Notes: a model not told the origin generated them from the sequence alone. Counted from the first letter of the stretch, positions 40,892 to 50,157 are shown. The stretch is DNA of 64,000 nucleotides from Streptomyces sp. HM190 (GCF_009857135.1 NZ_CP047318.1:7130001-7194000), one strand, 5' to 3'. Numbers and translations are program-made.

Positions 40892-42388
40892 TCACGCGAT
40901 CTGGGCATCGGGCTTGGCTGGCGCAGTAGCCCCGGACTTGCCGCGGAGGGGTACTTCCTCGATCAGTACGGAGGCGATCAGTGCGGCAGTTCCGATACAG
41001 GCGCCGGTGAGGAAAATCAGGTGGATGGCGTGGGCGACGTCGTGGATGTAGATGAGGCCGCGGGCTGTCTGGGTGGGGCGGGCGGTGACGGTGCCGGTGA
41101 ACAGGGAGGCGAAGATGGCGATGCCGATGGAGCCACCGAGGTTGCGGAAGAGGTTGGTGGCGGCGGAGGCGGAGCCGATGTCGCGTAGTTCGACGGCGTT
41201 CTGGGCGATGGTGCTGGACATCTGCATGCACAGGCCGGTGCCGGCGCCGAGGACCACCATGTAGAGGGAGGTCAGGGTGCGGGGAGTGCCGGTGTTCATG
41301 GTGGACAGCAGTCCCATGCCGACGACCGTGAGCAGGGTGCCCAGTACGGGGAAGATCTTGTAGCGGCCGGTCGCGGTCATGACCTTGCCGGCGATGCTGG
41401 AGGTGATCAGTGTGGCGATCATCAGGGGTAGCAGCAGGAGGCCGGAGTTGGCGGCCGAGGCTCCTTGGACGACCTGCTGGTAGAGCGGCAGGTAGAGGGT
41501 CGCGCCGAACAGGGTGATGCCGCTGACGGTCAGCAGGATCGCGGCGAGGGGGAAATTGCGGTGCCCGCTGTAGATGCGCGGGGGCATCAGCGGCTCGGTG
41601 GCGCGCCGTTCGGTGACGATGAACGCGGCGAGCAGGGTGAGGGCGAGGACGGCCAGGCCGGTGGTCTGCCACGAGAGCCAGGCGTACGTGCTGCCGGCCC
41701 AGGTCGCGGCGAGCACGAACGCGGATATCGCGCCGGTCAGGAACATGATGCCGAGCCAGTCGATGGTGATCTTCGCGCGGCGCTGCGCGGGCGGGAGGCG
41801 GAGCAGCAGCCAGCACCAGGCGATGCAGATGACGCCGACGGGCACGTTGATGTAGAAGGCCCAGTGCCAGCTCAGGTGGCTGGTGACGAACCCGCCGACC
41901 AGGGGGCCGCCGAGCTGGCCGACGGCCATCACAGCGGCGGTCATGCCCTGGTACTTGCCGCGCTCTCGCGGCGGAAGCAGCGCGCCGATCAGGGAGAAGG
42001 CGCCTGCGCCCATGCCGCCCGCGCCCAGGCCCTGAATGATCCGGAAGATGATCAGCTCGGTCATCGAGCCGGCCGTGCCGCACAGCACGGAGGCCGCGAT
42101 GAAGAGGGCGACCGAGGTGAGGAAGACCGTCTTGCGGTTGAACAGGTCGCCGAGCTTGCCCCAGACCGGGGTGGAGCAGGCGGTGGCCAGGGTGTAGCCG
42201 GTCACCACCCAGGACATGTGGTCCAGGCCGCCGAGGTCGGCGACGACGGTGGGCATCGCGGTGCCGACGATCAGGCCATCGAGCATCGACAGCAACAGGG
42301 CGAGCATGACGCCGAGCAGGACCCAGCGGATGTTCTTGGGCACGGTGATGCTGTCGCCAGTGCCGGCCGGTATGGAAGGGGCCGCCAT
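40892..42388 (-). CDS. DHA2-family (14-TM) MFS drug exporter
   Basis: This 498-aa membrane protein belongs to the EmrB/QacA type. Motif A-like GKLGDLFNRKTVFLTSVAL, motif B around FRIIQGLGAGGMG, and motif C (GQLGGPLVGGFVTSHLSWHW, preceding AFYINVPVG) are clear. It exports drugs or toxic metabolites by proton antiport. It is monocistronic on the minus strand. A perfect CGAACCGGTTCG palindrome 51 bp upstream matches sites near the flavin monooxygenase and TetR genes, suggesting joint control. Confidence 0.94.
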   Translation of the reverse strand: MAAPSIPAGTGDSITVPKNIRWVLLGVMLALLLSMLDGLIVGTAMPTVVADLGGLDHMSWVVTGYTLATACSTPVWGKLGDLFNRKTVFLTSVALFIAASVLCGTAGSMTELIIFRIIQGLGAGGMGAGAFSLIGALLPPRERGKYQGMTAAVMAVGQLGGPLVGGFVTSHLSWHWAFYINVPVGVICIAWCWLLLRLPPAQRRAKITIDWLGIMFLTGAISAFVLAATWAGSTYAWLSWQTTGLAVLALTLLAAFIVTERRATEPLMPPRIYSGHRNFPLAAILLTVSGITLFGATLYLPLYQQVVQGASAANSGLLLLPLMIATLITSSIAGKVMTATGRYKIFPVLGTLLTVVGMGLLSTMNTGTPRTLTSLYMVVLGAGTGLCMQMSSTIAQNAVELRDIGSASAATNLFRNLGGSIGIAIFASLFTGTVTARPTQTARGLIYIHDVAHAIHLIFLTGACIGTAALIASVLIEEVPLRGKSGATAPAKPDAQIA

Positions 42389-42438
42389 GACCGATCATCC
42401 CTTTCTGTGGATCTGGCGTGAAGCGACCCGGCTATCAA

Positions 42439-42450
42439 CGAACCGGTTCG
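42439..42450. promoter_or_regulatory. Palindromic operator upstream of the MFS gene
   Basis: CGAACCGGTTCG is a perfect 12-bp palindrome 51 bp upstream of the MFS start. A weaker second half-site pair (CGAATGCGTTT) follows 4 bp later. The same CGAAC-N2-GTTCG pattern recurs at 50291, 50306 and 51108. Confidence 0.65.
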
Positions 42451-42562
42451 CTACGAATGCGTTTGAGCGAGGTGTGCAGTAGGGCGGGCGCAGAGGGAGC
42501 TCGCGGTGCGGCGGCCCGTCGGCGGCCTGCGTGATGCGCCTGTGCAGGCCGCCGGGAGGGTG

Positions 42563-43459
42563 CTACACGTCCGTGCTGGATGCCGGTTTCGCGGCAGCGT
42601 GTACGGAGAAGCGCAGCGGGTTCCCGGAGGGGTCGTGTGTGGTCAGGCTGCGCCCTGCGCGTTGGTGCGGGTGGCCGGCGGCAGTGAGGCGTTCGGCCAG
42701 TTGCTCGATCGCCTCCGGGTTGGTGAGGAGCAGGTCGACGCAGGTGAGCCGGGCGGTGTCGGGTTCTGCGGGCGTGCCTCCGTGCGGGCTGAACCGGTTG
42801 GTGAGGACGAGGAGGCTGCGGCAGTCGCTCACGCCGACGCCGATGAACCCGTCTCCCAGACGGGCGTAGATCTCCAGGCCCAGCAGGTCGCGGTAGAACG
42901 GCTTGGTGCGGGTGAGGGCGGCGTCGGTCGCCTTGAGTTGGACGTGCCCCATCTGCGTCCCGGCCGGCAGGGGTGCGGGCGTGCTCGCGCCGGGCTCGTC
43001 GAGGAGGTCCTGCACAGCGATCGGGGTGGAGACCACGACGGGCAGGCCCTCGTCGGTCCACTGCCATTGCTCCTGCGGGCAGGCCCAGGTCACCTCTATC
43101 GTGTGGCCGTCGGGGTCGGTCACGTAGCAGGACTGGCTTACGACGTGGTCGCGCGGGTCGACGTCGAGTCCTGCGTCCAGGTGCCGCTGGGTGAAGCGGG
43201 CCACGTCCGCCCGGGTGGGCACGAGCGGGGCGAAGTGGCTGAGCCCGGGGCTGGAGGGCGGCGGCGCGATGGCCCCGGCGACCTCGTGCAGGTCGACCAG
43301 CACCCGTCCCTCCACGCCCAATTGTGCTCGCTGTGGTTCGCGATCGAGGAGGTGGAAGCCTGCGACCTGCGTGTAGTAACGCACGCTGCGTTCCAGGTCG
43401 GCCACCGTCAGCGTGACGGGGCCGAGGGTGAGTGTCTGGTCCATCCGGTAGTCGGTCAT
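42563..43459 (-). CDS. Two-domain VOC (glyoxalase/extradiol dioxygenase-like) protein
   Basis: This 298-aa protein has two tandem vicinal-oxygen-chelate modules. Domain 1 starts TLTLGPVTLTVADLERSVRY; domain 2 starts near residue 170 at MGHVQLKATDAALTRTKPFY. Such proteins bind divalent metal and include catechol 2,3-dioxygenases and resistance proteins. The ATG at 43459 follows GAAAGG. It heads a minus-strand detoxification block in which only this copy of the VOC gene is intact. The substrate is unknown. Confidence 0.88.
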   Translation of the reverse strand: MTDYRMDQTLTLGPVTLTVADLERSVRYYTQVAGFHLLDREPQRAQLGVEGRVLVDLHEVAGAIAPPPSSPGLSHFAPLVPTRADVARFTQRHLDAGLDVDPRDHVVSQSCYVTDPDGHTIEVTWACPQEQWQWTDEGLPVVVSTPIAVQDLLDEPGASTPAPLPAGTQMGHVQLKATDAALTRTKPFYRDLLGLEIYARLGDGFIGVGVSDCRSLLVLTNRFSPHGGTPAEPDTARLTCVDLLLTNPEAIEQLAERLTAAGHPHQRAGRSLTTHDPSGNPLRFSVHAAAKPASSTDV

Positions 43460-43633
43460 GGTCGACCTTTCATCCGTGCTGCGGCTCTCCGGGTACGGAG
43501 TGCGTGTGTTTGCCGCAGCGTGGCCTGTTGTGACTTCGTGGCCTGCTGCCGGGCAGCGCACCTCACGAAAGGCACGACGAAGCGGGTGCGGGCCGGGGCC
43601 GTCGTGTGAGAGGAGGTCGTGCGGGAGGTGTTT

Positions 43634-44215
43634 TCAGGAAGCTGCCGGGGCTGCGCCGTTGCGGGTCTGAGCGAGGGCGTTGCTCCAGGACAGGAGCTGG
43701 TCGAGCATCGCCGTGAGGGCGGGGCCCTGGTGGTCGCCGGGGGTGAAGGTGGCGCCGAAGTCGGCGAAGTCGGTGCGCAGATTCAAGGTGACCGTCGCGG
43801 AGACGTCCGCGAGCTGCAGGGCGCCCAGGACCGAACGCAGGGCCTCGACGGCACGCACGCCGCCGTCGACGCCGTAGGAGACGAGGCCGACGGCCTTGTT
43901 GTTCCACTCGGCGTAGACGCGGTCGAGGGCGTTCTTCAGGACGCCGGGGAAGGAGTGGTTGTACTCCGGGGTGACGAGCACGTAGCCGTCGTAGGCGGCG
44001 ACGGTCGTGGCCCACTGCCGGGTGTGCGGGTGGGTGTAGCGGCCCATGGCGGGCGGGAACGGTTCGTCGATCTGCGGCAGGTCGACCTCGGCGAGGTCGA
44101 TCAGGTCGTAGTCGGCGTCGCCGCGCTTTCGGGCCTGCTCCAGGACCCACTGTGCGACGCGTTCGCCGGCACGTCCGGTGCGGGTGCTGCCGAGAATGAT
44201 CGCGATCTTCGTCAT
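43634..44215 (-). CDS. NADPH-dependent FMN reductase, copy 1
   Basis: This 193-aa flavodoxin-fold reductase has the FMN phosphate loop GSTRTGRAGERVAQWV and the conserved VTPEYNHSFPGVLKNALDRV. It likely supplies reduced flavin or reduces quinones. GGAGG precedes the ATG by four bases. It is nearly identical to the copy at 47466-48047. Confidence 0.92.
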   Translation of the reverse strand: MTKIAIILGSTRTGRAGERVAQWVLEQARKRGDADYDLIDLAEVDLPQIDEPFPPAMGRYTHPHTRQWATTVAAYDGYVLVTPEYNHSFPGVLKNALDRVYAEWNNKAVGLVSYGVDGGVRAVEALRSVLGALQLADVSATVTLNLRTDFADFGATFTPGDHQGPALTAMLDQLLSWSNALAQTRNGAAPAAS

Positions 44216-44348
44216 CGTGCCTCCGGTAGGTGGAAGAAGCAGTTGGCTGCCCGCCCCGGGGAGGGTCGTTCGGTGACCGCGCGTGATGATCCGCGCGTCG
44301 AGGACGACGCCGGTGTCGGCCCACGGGCGGGGAGTCAGAGGGCAGGGT

Positions 44349-45101
44349 TCAGTGGCCGGTGGCCGGGGCTCGGGGGGCGAGGAAGGAGTCGAGATGGGCG
44401 AAGACCGCCTCGGGCTCCTCGCGGATGGGCAGGTGCCCTGCACCAGGGATGAGTTCGAACCGCGCGTGGGGGAACGCCGCGGCGTAGGCGCGGCCGAAGT
44501 CCGGGGTGACGACTGCGTCGTCGGCGCCCCAGATCACCAGCACCGGGCAGGTGACGGCGGACAAGCGGGGCAGCATGCCGGCGTCTGCCATGGCCGGGCC
44601 TGCGTAGGCGCGCATGGCGGCCATCGACTGCGCCGACGGTCCGCCCTGCGGCGCCGCTCCTGCGGCCGCCGGAGCCGGTGGCCCGGCGGGCACGGTGATC
44701 TGCCGGCCGGGTATGACGGGGCCGATGGCGTCCATGAGGACGAGCCGGGAGATCCGGCCCTCGCGGTCGTCCAGGACGGTCTGGGTGGCGACCCAGCCGC
44801 CGAACGACGTGCCGATCACCGTCACGTCGTCCAGCCCGAGGTGGCCGAGCAGGTCCAGGTAGGAAGCGGCGAGTGCGGACACGCAGTCCAGATCGTCAGG
44901 CCGTACGGTGCCGTCCCAGCCCGGATGAGTGGGCGCGACCACCCTGTGGTCCGGTGCCAGGTGGTCGATCAGGGGCGCGATGCTAGAGGGGCCGGAGCCG
45001 CCGTGCAGGACGAGGACCGGGCTGCCGCAGGTGCCGGCCTCGCGCACGTCGAGGTCGAGGCCGGGCCGTACAGGGATGGTGCGCTGATGAGGTGCGGTCA
45101 T
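44349..45101 (-). CDS. Alpha/beta hydrolase, copy 1
   Basis: This 250-aa alpha/beta hydrolase has the oxyanion segment LVLHGGSGPSSIAPLIDHLA, nucleophile elbow GTSFGG, the acid region LVIWGADDAVVTPDFG, and the catalytic His in IPGAGHLPIREEPE. It may hydrolyse an ester or lactone made by the flavin monooxygenase encoded beside it. AGGAG lies seven bases before the ATG. A close copy is at 48198-48950. Confidence 0.92.
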   Translation of the reverse strand: MTAPHQRTIPVRPGLDLDVREAGTCGSPVLVLHGGSGPSSIAPLIDHLAPDHRVVAPTHPGWDGTVRPDDLDCVSALAASYLDLLGHLGLDDVTVIGTSFGGWVATQTVLDDREGRISRLVLMDAIGPVIPGRQITVPAGPPAPAAAGAAPQGGPSAQSMAAMRAYAGPAMADAGMLPRLSAVTCPVLVIWGADDAVVTPDFGRAYAAAFPHARFELIPGAGHLPIREEPEAVFAHLDSFLAPRAPATGH

Positions 45102-45165
45102 GAGGTGCTCCTGGATGCCGAGGGGGGTTCGGTGGCTGAGGGCGCGGTGGCCGTGAGCGCGAGCT

Positions 45166-45456
45166 TCACTGGGCCGCCGGGCCGGAGGTGAAGAAGGCGA
45201 CCATCTGCTCCAGGCCCTTCTCGCCGAACATCGTGTCCAGGTTGGCGGCGGACTCGGCGGCGGACTCCTCGCTGCGCGGGAAGAGGGCCTCCTCATACGC
45301 GGCCAGGGCGGCCTCGGTGTCGCCGGGACGGGCGGCGAGTGCCAGGGCGAGTTCGGCGCCGTCGAGCATGGCGAGGTTGGCGCCCTCCCCGGCGAAGGGG
45401 GACATCACGTGGGCGGCGTCACCGAGCAGCGTCACGCCCGGGGCGCGGTCCCAGCG
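45166..45456 (-). pseudogene. TetX-like flavin monooxygenase, C-terminal remnant
   Basis: From the homology breakpoint to the stop the frame reads APGVTLLGDAAHVMSPFAGE, then GANLAMLDGAELALAL, ending SGPAAQ. It is nearly identical to the end of the intact gene at 49015-50157. The FAD-binding N-terminal 280 residues are missing. The breakpoint joins directly to the 3' end of the LtrA-like gene in another frame. Confidence 0.85.
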
Positions 45457-46754
45457 GTGCCCGCCGCGGGGGTGCCGGGCCGGTACGCCCGCCAGGCCAC
45501 CGGCCAGGCAAGAGCAAGCACCGCCAGCACCATCGACACCACGGTGCCGAGCCCCTCCGGGTCCCGTGCCCCCGGGCCCAGCGCCAGTACACCCACGACC
45601 ACCAGCGCCGGCCCGATCGCCCCCGCGGCCCATCTCGCCCCCCAGCCGGACACGAGCGCGCACACCAGCGCTGTGACGAGGACCAGCGCCAGCACACCGG
45701 CCAGCAGCAGTCGACCGGACTGCGGCATCGTGCCACCCGCCTCCTCCACCGCCCGGCCCAGCGCCACCGCGAGCGCCGCCACCGCGCCGGCGAACAGGCA
45801 GTGCAGCAACAGCAGCAGCCGCACCGGCAGCGCCCGCGGCACCAGCAACGGCAGCCCGTACGCGCCGGTACGCAACGCCAGCGACCAGACCAGCACCAGC
45901 ACCACGAACACCCCGGCACCGACAGCACGCACCCCGCCGTCCCACGGCTCCTCACTCGCCGCGGACACCGACTGCACCAGCCCCTCACCCAGCACGATCA
46001 GAACGAACAGCCCAAGCCGTTCAGACAGGTGCTCGACATCGGCGGCCACGACCTGCGGCTTCTGCCGCATCCTGCTCCGGGTGTGTTCGACCCGCGCGCG
46101 GGCCTCCCCGGGCGGTCGGGCGGCGCTGCGCCGCTCCTCGTGCCGAAACCATCGCATCGCGCGGACTTCAGCGCGGGCCCATTTCTGGTCAATGTCCGCC
46201 TGGAGAGTCTCGTGGGTGACGCGGACCATGACCGCCATGTCGATCAGCAGTCCCGCCGCCCACAGCCAGAGGCGGGCGTCCCCGTGCACCCACAACGACA
46301 CCACCCACGGCGTGAGGCCGGCCCCCAGCTGGATGATCGGCAGATCCGCGACGATCTGCCCGCGCCCGCTAAATACCCGGGACGCGATGAGGCGCACCAC
46401 GATGTAGGCGAGAGCGAAGGCACGGGCCTTCTCGTCGGACTCATGGACTCCCGGCACGGCGGACGCCATCACAGCCATCCCGAACATCGCGGCCACGACG
46501 GCCAGGACGCGCGTTCGTTCCCCCGCCACGTTCCCGTACATGGTCGCCATGACCCAGGCGAACCAGAAAGCGAGGAACAGCAGCACGTACTCACCAAGCG
46601 AGGTCCAGCTCGTCCCCTCATGCAGCAGGTGGGCCAGTTGCCCTACCCCGGCGACCGCGATCAGGTCGAAGAACAACTCCAGCCACGAGGCATGTCGCTC
46701 ACCACCCTCCGGCCCGGAACCCGAGACGGGAGTACTACTCAACGAAGTCGACAT
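45432..46754 (-). CDS. Low-temperature-requirement A (LtrA)-like membrane protein
   Basis: This 440-aa, roughly twelve-helix protein of the LtrA family has the N-terminal signature SWLELFFDLIAVAGVGQLAH and conserved LSERLGLFVLIVLGEGLVQS. Family function is unclear. The last eight or so codons lie in DNA homologous to the flavin monooxygenase but in another frame, so the original C-terminus was replaced when the rearrangement occurred. It is inserted between the two duplicated blocks. The start at 46754 has GGAG 11 bases upstream. Confidence 0.9.
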   Translation of the reverse strand: MSTSLSSTPVSGSGPEGGERHASWLELFFDLIAVAGVGQLAHLLHEGTSWTSLGEYVLLFLAFWFAWVMATMYGNVAGERTRVLAVVAAMFGMAVMASAVPGVHESDEKARAFALAYIVVRLIASRVFSGRGQIVADLPIIQLGAGLTPWVVSLWVHGDARLWLWAAGLLIDMAVMVRVTHETLQADIDQKWARAEVRAMRWFRHEERRSAARPPGEARARVEHTRSRMRQKPQVVAADVEHLSERLGLFVLIVLGEGLVQSVSAASEEPWDGGVRAVGAGVFVVLVLVWSLALRTGAYGLPLLVPRALPVRLLLLLHCLFAGAVAALAVALGRAVEEAGGTMPQSGRLLLAGVLALVLVTALVCALVSGWGARWAAGAIGPALVVVGVLALGPGARDPEGLGTVVSMVLAVLALAWPVAWRAYRPGTPAAGTAGTAPRA

Positions 46755-46964
46755 AGCGAAATCTTCTCCACTGAAACGCACGTATGTGGCATATGGCGTG
46801 ATGTCGCAGGCAGGGCGCGCTCCACGCGACACAGGCATGGCCCGCAACCGTGAGCTCTTTCCAGGCTGGCGGTGATGACCGCGAGTTGGACACACCTGCA
46901 CATCGACGAAGCTCCTGGTAGATGGGTTCTCGACCAAGATCACCCGTGTCAGCCAGGAGCACGA

Positions 46965-47290
46965 CTGGCTCACAACGTGATCGCGCGGGTCGGCGCCGAG
47001 TCCCGCGGGCAGGTGCCGCTGGGTGAAGCAGGCCATCTCCGCCCTGGTGGGCACGAGTGGGGCGAAGTGGCTGAGCCCAAGGCTCGACCGGGGCGGCGCG
47101 CTGGCCCGGCCACCTCGTGCAGCTCGACCAGCACCAGTCCTGCCACCCCCGGCTGGCTCGCTGTGATTGGCGATCGAGGAGGCGGAAGCCCACGACCTGC
47201 GTGTCATAACGCATGCTGCGTGCCACGTCGGCCACCGTCAGCGTGACCGGCCCGAGGGCGAGTGTCTGGCCCATCCGAATAGTCGGTCAT
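46965..47290 (-). pseudogene. VOC-family gene remnant
   Basis: The start ATGACCGACTA and the motif GPVTLTVADVARSMRYDTQV match the intact VOC gene at 42563-43459. An extra base after the fourth codon and later shifts break the frame. A third frame gives LSHFAPLVPTRAEMACFTQR and DPRDHVVSQSC. Similarity ends after the first domain. It cannot encode a functional protein. Confidence 0.85.
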
Positions 47291-47465
47291 GTTCGACCTT
47301 TCATTCGTGCTGTGCGACTCGGCGGAACGGAGCGCGTGTGCGAGCCGCAGCGTGGCGGGCTTGCGGTCCGGCTCGCAGGCGAAGCGCACCTCTTCGCCGG
47401 CACGTGATGCGGGCTGGAGCCCGGTGTCCGGGCCGGGTTGAGGTACGAGACCGTGCGATGGGACT

Positions 47466-48047
47466 TCAGGAAGCTGCCGGGGCTGCGCTGTTGCGGGTCT
47501 GGGCGAGGGTGTTGCTCCAGGACAGGAGCTGGTCGAGCATCGCCGTGAGGGCGGGGCCCTGGTGGGCGCCGGGGGTGAACGTGGCGCCGAAGTCGGCGAA
47601 GTCGGTGCGCAGGTTCAAGGTGACCGTCGCGGAGACGTCCGCGAGCTGCAGGGCGCCCAGGACCGAACGCAGGGCGTCGACGGCGCGCACACCGCCGTCG
47701 ACGCCGTAGGAGACGAGGCCGACGGCCTTGTTGTTCCACTCGGCGTAGACGCGGTCGAGGGCGTTCTTCAGGACGCCGGGGAAGGAGTGGTTGTACTCGG
47801 GGGTCACGAGCACGTAACCGTCGTAGGCGGCGACGGTCGTGGCCCACTGCTGGGTGTGCGGGTGGGTGTAGCGGCCCATGGCGGGCGGGAACGGTTCGTC
47901 GATCTGCGGCAGGTCGACCTCGGCGAGGTCGATCAGGTCGTAGTCGGCGTCGCCGCGCTTTCGGGCCTGCTCCAGGACCCACTGTGCGACGCGTTCGCCG
48001 GCACGTCCGGTGCGGGTGCTGCCGAGAATGATCGCGATCTTCGTCAT
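47466..48047 (-). CDS. NADPH-dependent FMN reductase, copy 2
   Basis: This 193-aa protein has the same motifs as copy 1 (GSTRTGRAGERVAQWV; VTPEYNHSFPGVLKNALDRV), with five residue differences that I could count. The GGAGGCACGATG start context is identical. Retention of two near-identical copies suggests a recent duplication. Confidence 0.92.
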   Translation of the reverse strand: MTKIAIILGSTRTGRAGERVAQWVLEQARKRGDADYDLIDLAEVDLPQIDEPFPPAMGRYTHPHTQQWATTVAAYDGYVLVTPEYNHSFPGVLKNALDRVYAEWNNKAVGLVSYGVDGGVRAVDALRSVLGALQLADVSATVTLNLRTDFADFGATFTPGAHQGPALTAMLDQLLSWSNTLAQTRNSAAPAAS

Positions 48048-48197
48048 CGTGCCTCCGGTGGATGAAAGGGGTGGTCGGTTCCCCACCCCCGGTGTGGGTG
48101 GCCGGTGTGCGGCCGCGCGTGATGAGTCCCGGGGGTGCCCGCTTGCCGAGGGGCTGTGCCGGTGCCGACCTGCGGACGGGGAGTCAGAGGGCAGGGT

Positions 48198-48950
48198 TCA
48201 GTGGCCGGTGGCCGGGGCCCGGGGGGTGAGGAAGGAGTCGAGATGCGCGAAGACCGCCTCGGGCTCCTCGCGGATGGGCAAGTGTCCTGCGCCGGGGATG
48301 AGTTCGAACCGCGCGTGGGGGAACGCCGCGGTGTAGGCGCGGCCGAAGTCCGGGGTGACGACTGTGTCGTCGGCGCCCCAGATCACCAGGACCGGGCAGG
48401 TGACGGTGGAAAGGCGGGGCAGCATGTCGGCGTCTGCCATGGCCGGGCCTGCGTAGGCGCGCATGGCGGCCATCGACTGCGCCGACGGTCCGCCCTGCGG
48501 CGCCGCTCCTGCGGCCGCCGGAGCCGGTGGCCCGGCGGGCACGGTGATCTGCCGGCCGGGTATGACGGGGCCGATGGCGTCCATGAGGACGAGCCGGGAG
48601 ATCCGGCCCTCGCGGTCGTCCAGGACGGTCTGGGTGGCGACCCAGCCGCCGAACGACGTGCCGATCACCGTCACGTCGTCCAGCCCGAGGTGGCCGAGCA
48701 GGTCCAGGTAGGCAGCGGCGAGCGCGGGTACGGAGTTCAGGTCCTCGGGCCGTGCGGTGCCCTCCCAGCCCGGATGGGTGGGCGCGAGAACTCTGTGATC
48801 CGGTGCGAGGTGGTCGATCAGGGGCGAGATGCTCAAGGGGCCGGGGCCGCCGTGCAGGACGAGGACCGGGCTGCCGCTGGTGCCGGCCTCGCGCACTTCG
48901 AGGTCGAGGCCGGGCCGTGCCGGAATGGTGCGCTGCGCAGATGCGGTCAT
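48198..48950 (-). CDS. Alpha/beta hydrolase, copy 2
   Basis: This 250-aa protein shows the same GTSFGG elbow, LVIWGADDTVVTPDFG acid region and GAGHLPIREEPE His region as copy 1. Scattered substitutions cluster in the first 80 residues. A strong GGAGGAGG lies before the ATG at 48950. It lies directly downstream of the intact monooxygenase and is likely co-transcribed with it. Confidence 0.92.
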   Translation of the reverse strand: MTASAQRTIPARPGLDLEVREAGTSGSPVLVLHGGPGPLSISPLIDHLAPDHRVLAPTHPGWEGTARPEDLNSVPALAAAYLDLLGHLGLDDVTVIGTSFGGWVATQTVLDDREGRISRLVLMDAIGPVIPGRQITVPAGPPAPAAAGAAPQGGPSAQSMAAMRAYAGPAMADADMLPRLSTVTCPVLVIWGADDTVVTPDFGRAYTAAFPHARFELIPGAGHLPIREEPEAVFAHLDSFLTPRAPATGH

Positions 48951-49014
48951 GAGTTCCTCCTCCTGGGTGCGGGGTGCTCGGTGGCTGAGGGTGCGGCGGC
49001 CGTGAGCGCGGGCC

Positions 49015-50157
49015 TCACCGGGCTGCCGGGCCGGAGGTGAAGAACTCGACCATCTGCTCCAGGCCCCGCTCTCCGAACATCGTGTCCAGGCTGGCGGCGG
49101 ACTCGGCGGCGGACGCCTCGCTGCGCGGGAAGAGTGCCTCCTCATACGCGGCCAGGGCGGCCTCGGTGTCGCCGGGACGGGCGGCGAGTGCCAGGGCGAG
49201 TTCGGCGCCGTCGAGCATGGCGAGGTTGGCGCCCTCCCCGGCGAAGGGGGACATCACGTGGGCGGCGTCACCGAGCAGCGTCACGCCCGGGACGCGGTCC
49301 CAGCGGTGGCCGACGGGCAGGGCGTGGATACGGCGCGGGGTGATCGTGTCCGCGTCGGCGACCAGGGCGCGAAGGCTCTCGTCCCAGTCCTCGAAGCGGG
49401 CGAGGACCGCGGCCTTGGCGGCGGCCTGGTCGGTGAAGTCGACCGTGTCCAGCCATCCCTCGTCGATCTTGACGGCGGTGTAGACGTGGAGACTGCCGTC
49501 GCTCTCCCGGTGCGCGAGGACACCGCGCTCGTGCCCCAGGGCGATGAAGAACCCGCCGCCGATGACCGCGGCGCTGCGCGGGTGGCGGGTGTCGGCGTCG
49601 AACAGGTCGGTCTCGACGAAGGAGATGCCGGTGTAGGCGGGCCAGGCGCTCGAGACCAGCGGCCTGATCCGTGACCAGGCGCCGTCCGCGCCGATCAGGA
49701 GATCGGTAGTGATGGCCGAGCCGTCGGCGAACGTCACCTCGTGACGCCCGTCGCCCAGCGCCCAGGCCCCGGTGACCTTCCGGCCCCAGTGGATCGTGCC
49801 GTCGGGCAGGGAGCCCAGCAGCAGGTCACGCAGGTCACCACGGTCCACCTCCGGCCGGCCGCCGGTGCCGTCGTCCTCCTCGGCCACGTGCACCGTGCCG
49901 TCGGGGCCGAGCAGGCGCATGGCCTGACCGCCCTCGTGGACGATCTTGAGGAAGTCGTCGTGCAGGCCGGCGGCGTGCAGGGCCTTCTGCCCGTTGTTCT
50001 CGTGGATGTCGAGCATCCCGCCCTGGACGCGGGCCGCCGCCGACGCCTCCAGCTCGAAGATCGCCGACTCGATGCCGTTGACGTGCAGGACACGGGCGGC
50101 GGTCAGGCCGCCAAGACCCGCGCCGATGATCGCGATCGGGAAATGACTGGTGCTCAT
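49015..50157 (-). CDS. TetX-like FAD-dependent monooxygenase
   Basis: This 380-aa class A flavin hydroxylase has GAGLGGLTAARVLHVNGIES near the N-terminus, an RVQGGMLDIHENNGQ block, GRPEVDRGDLRDLLLGSL, and the FAD-binding GDAAHVMSPFAGEGANLAML. These blocks and the total length closely parallel TetX tetracycline monooxygenases (TLDLHKGSGQ; GDAAHLMPPFAGQGVN as I recall them). The natural substrate may be any aromatic polyketide-like compound. It heads a minus-strand unit with a hydrolase and an FMN reductase, and has two palindromic sites 134 bp upstream next to a divergent-style TetR locus. Confidence 0.88.
   Translation of the reverse strand: MSTSHFPIAIIGAGLGGLTAARVLHVNGIESAIFELEASAAARVQGGMLDIHENNGQKALHAAGLHDDFLKIVHEGGQAMRLLGPDGTVHVAEEDDGTGGRPEVDRGDLRDLLLGSLPDGTIHWGRKVTGAWALGDGRHEVTFADGSAITTDLLIGADGAWSRIRPLVSSAWPAYTGISFVETDLFDADTRHPRSAAVIGGGFFIALGHERGVLAHRESDGSLHVYTAVKIDEGWLDTVDFTDQAAAKAAVLARFEDWDESLRALVADADTITPRRIHALPVGHRWDRVPGVTLLGDAAHVMSPFAGEGANLAMLDGAELALALAARPGDTEAALAAYEEALFPRSEASAAESAASLDTMFGERGLEQMVEFFTSGPAAR

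Larger units (their letters stand above)
42563..45456 (-). repeat. Segmental duplication, copy 1
   Basis: It contains an intact VOC gene, FMN reductase and hydrolase, and only the last 96 or so codons of the flavin monooxygenase. The gene order equals that of copy 2 at 46965-50157. The two FMN reductases differ at only 5 of 193 residues by my reading. Similarity stops at about 45456, inside the monooxygenase. Confidence 0.85.
46965..50157 (-). repeat. Segmental duplication, copy 2
   Basis: It has the same gene order as copy 1, but the VOC gene is truncated and frameshifted while the flavin monooxygenase is complete. The two copies have decayed at opposite ends. The LtrA-like gene occupies the junction. 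Confidence 0.85.
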
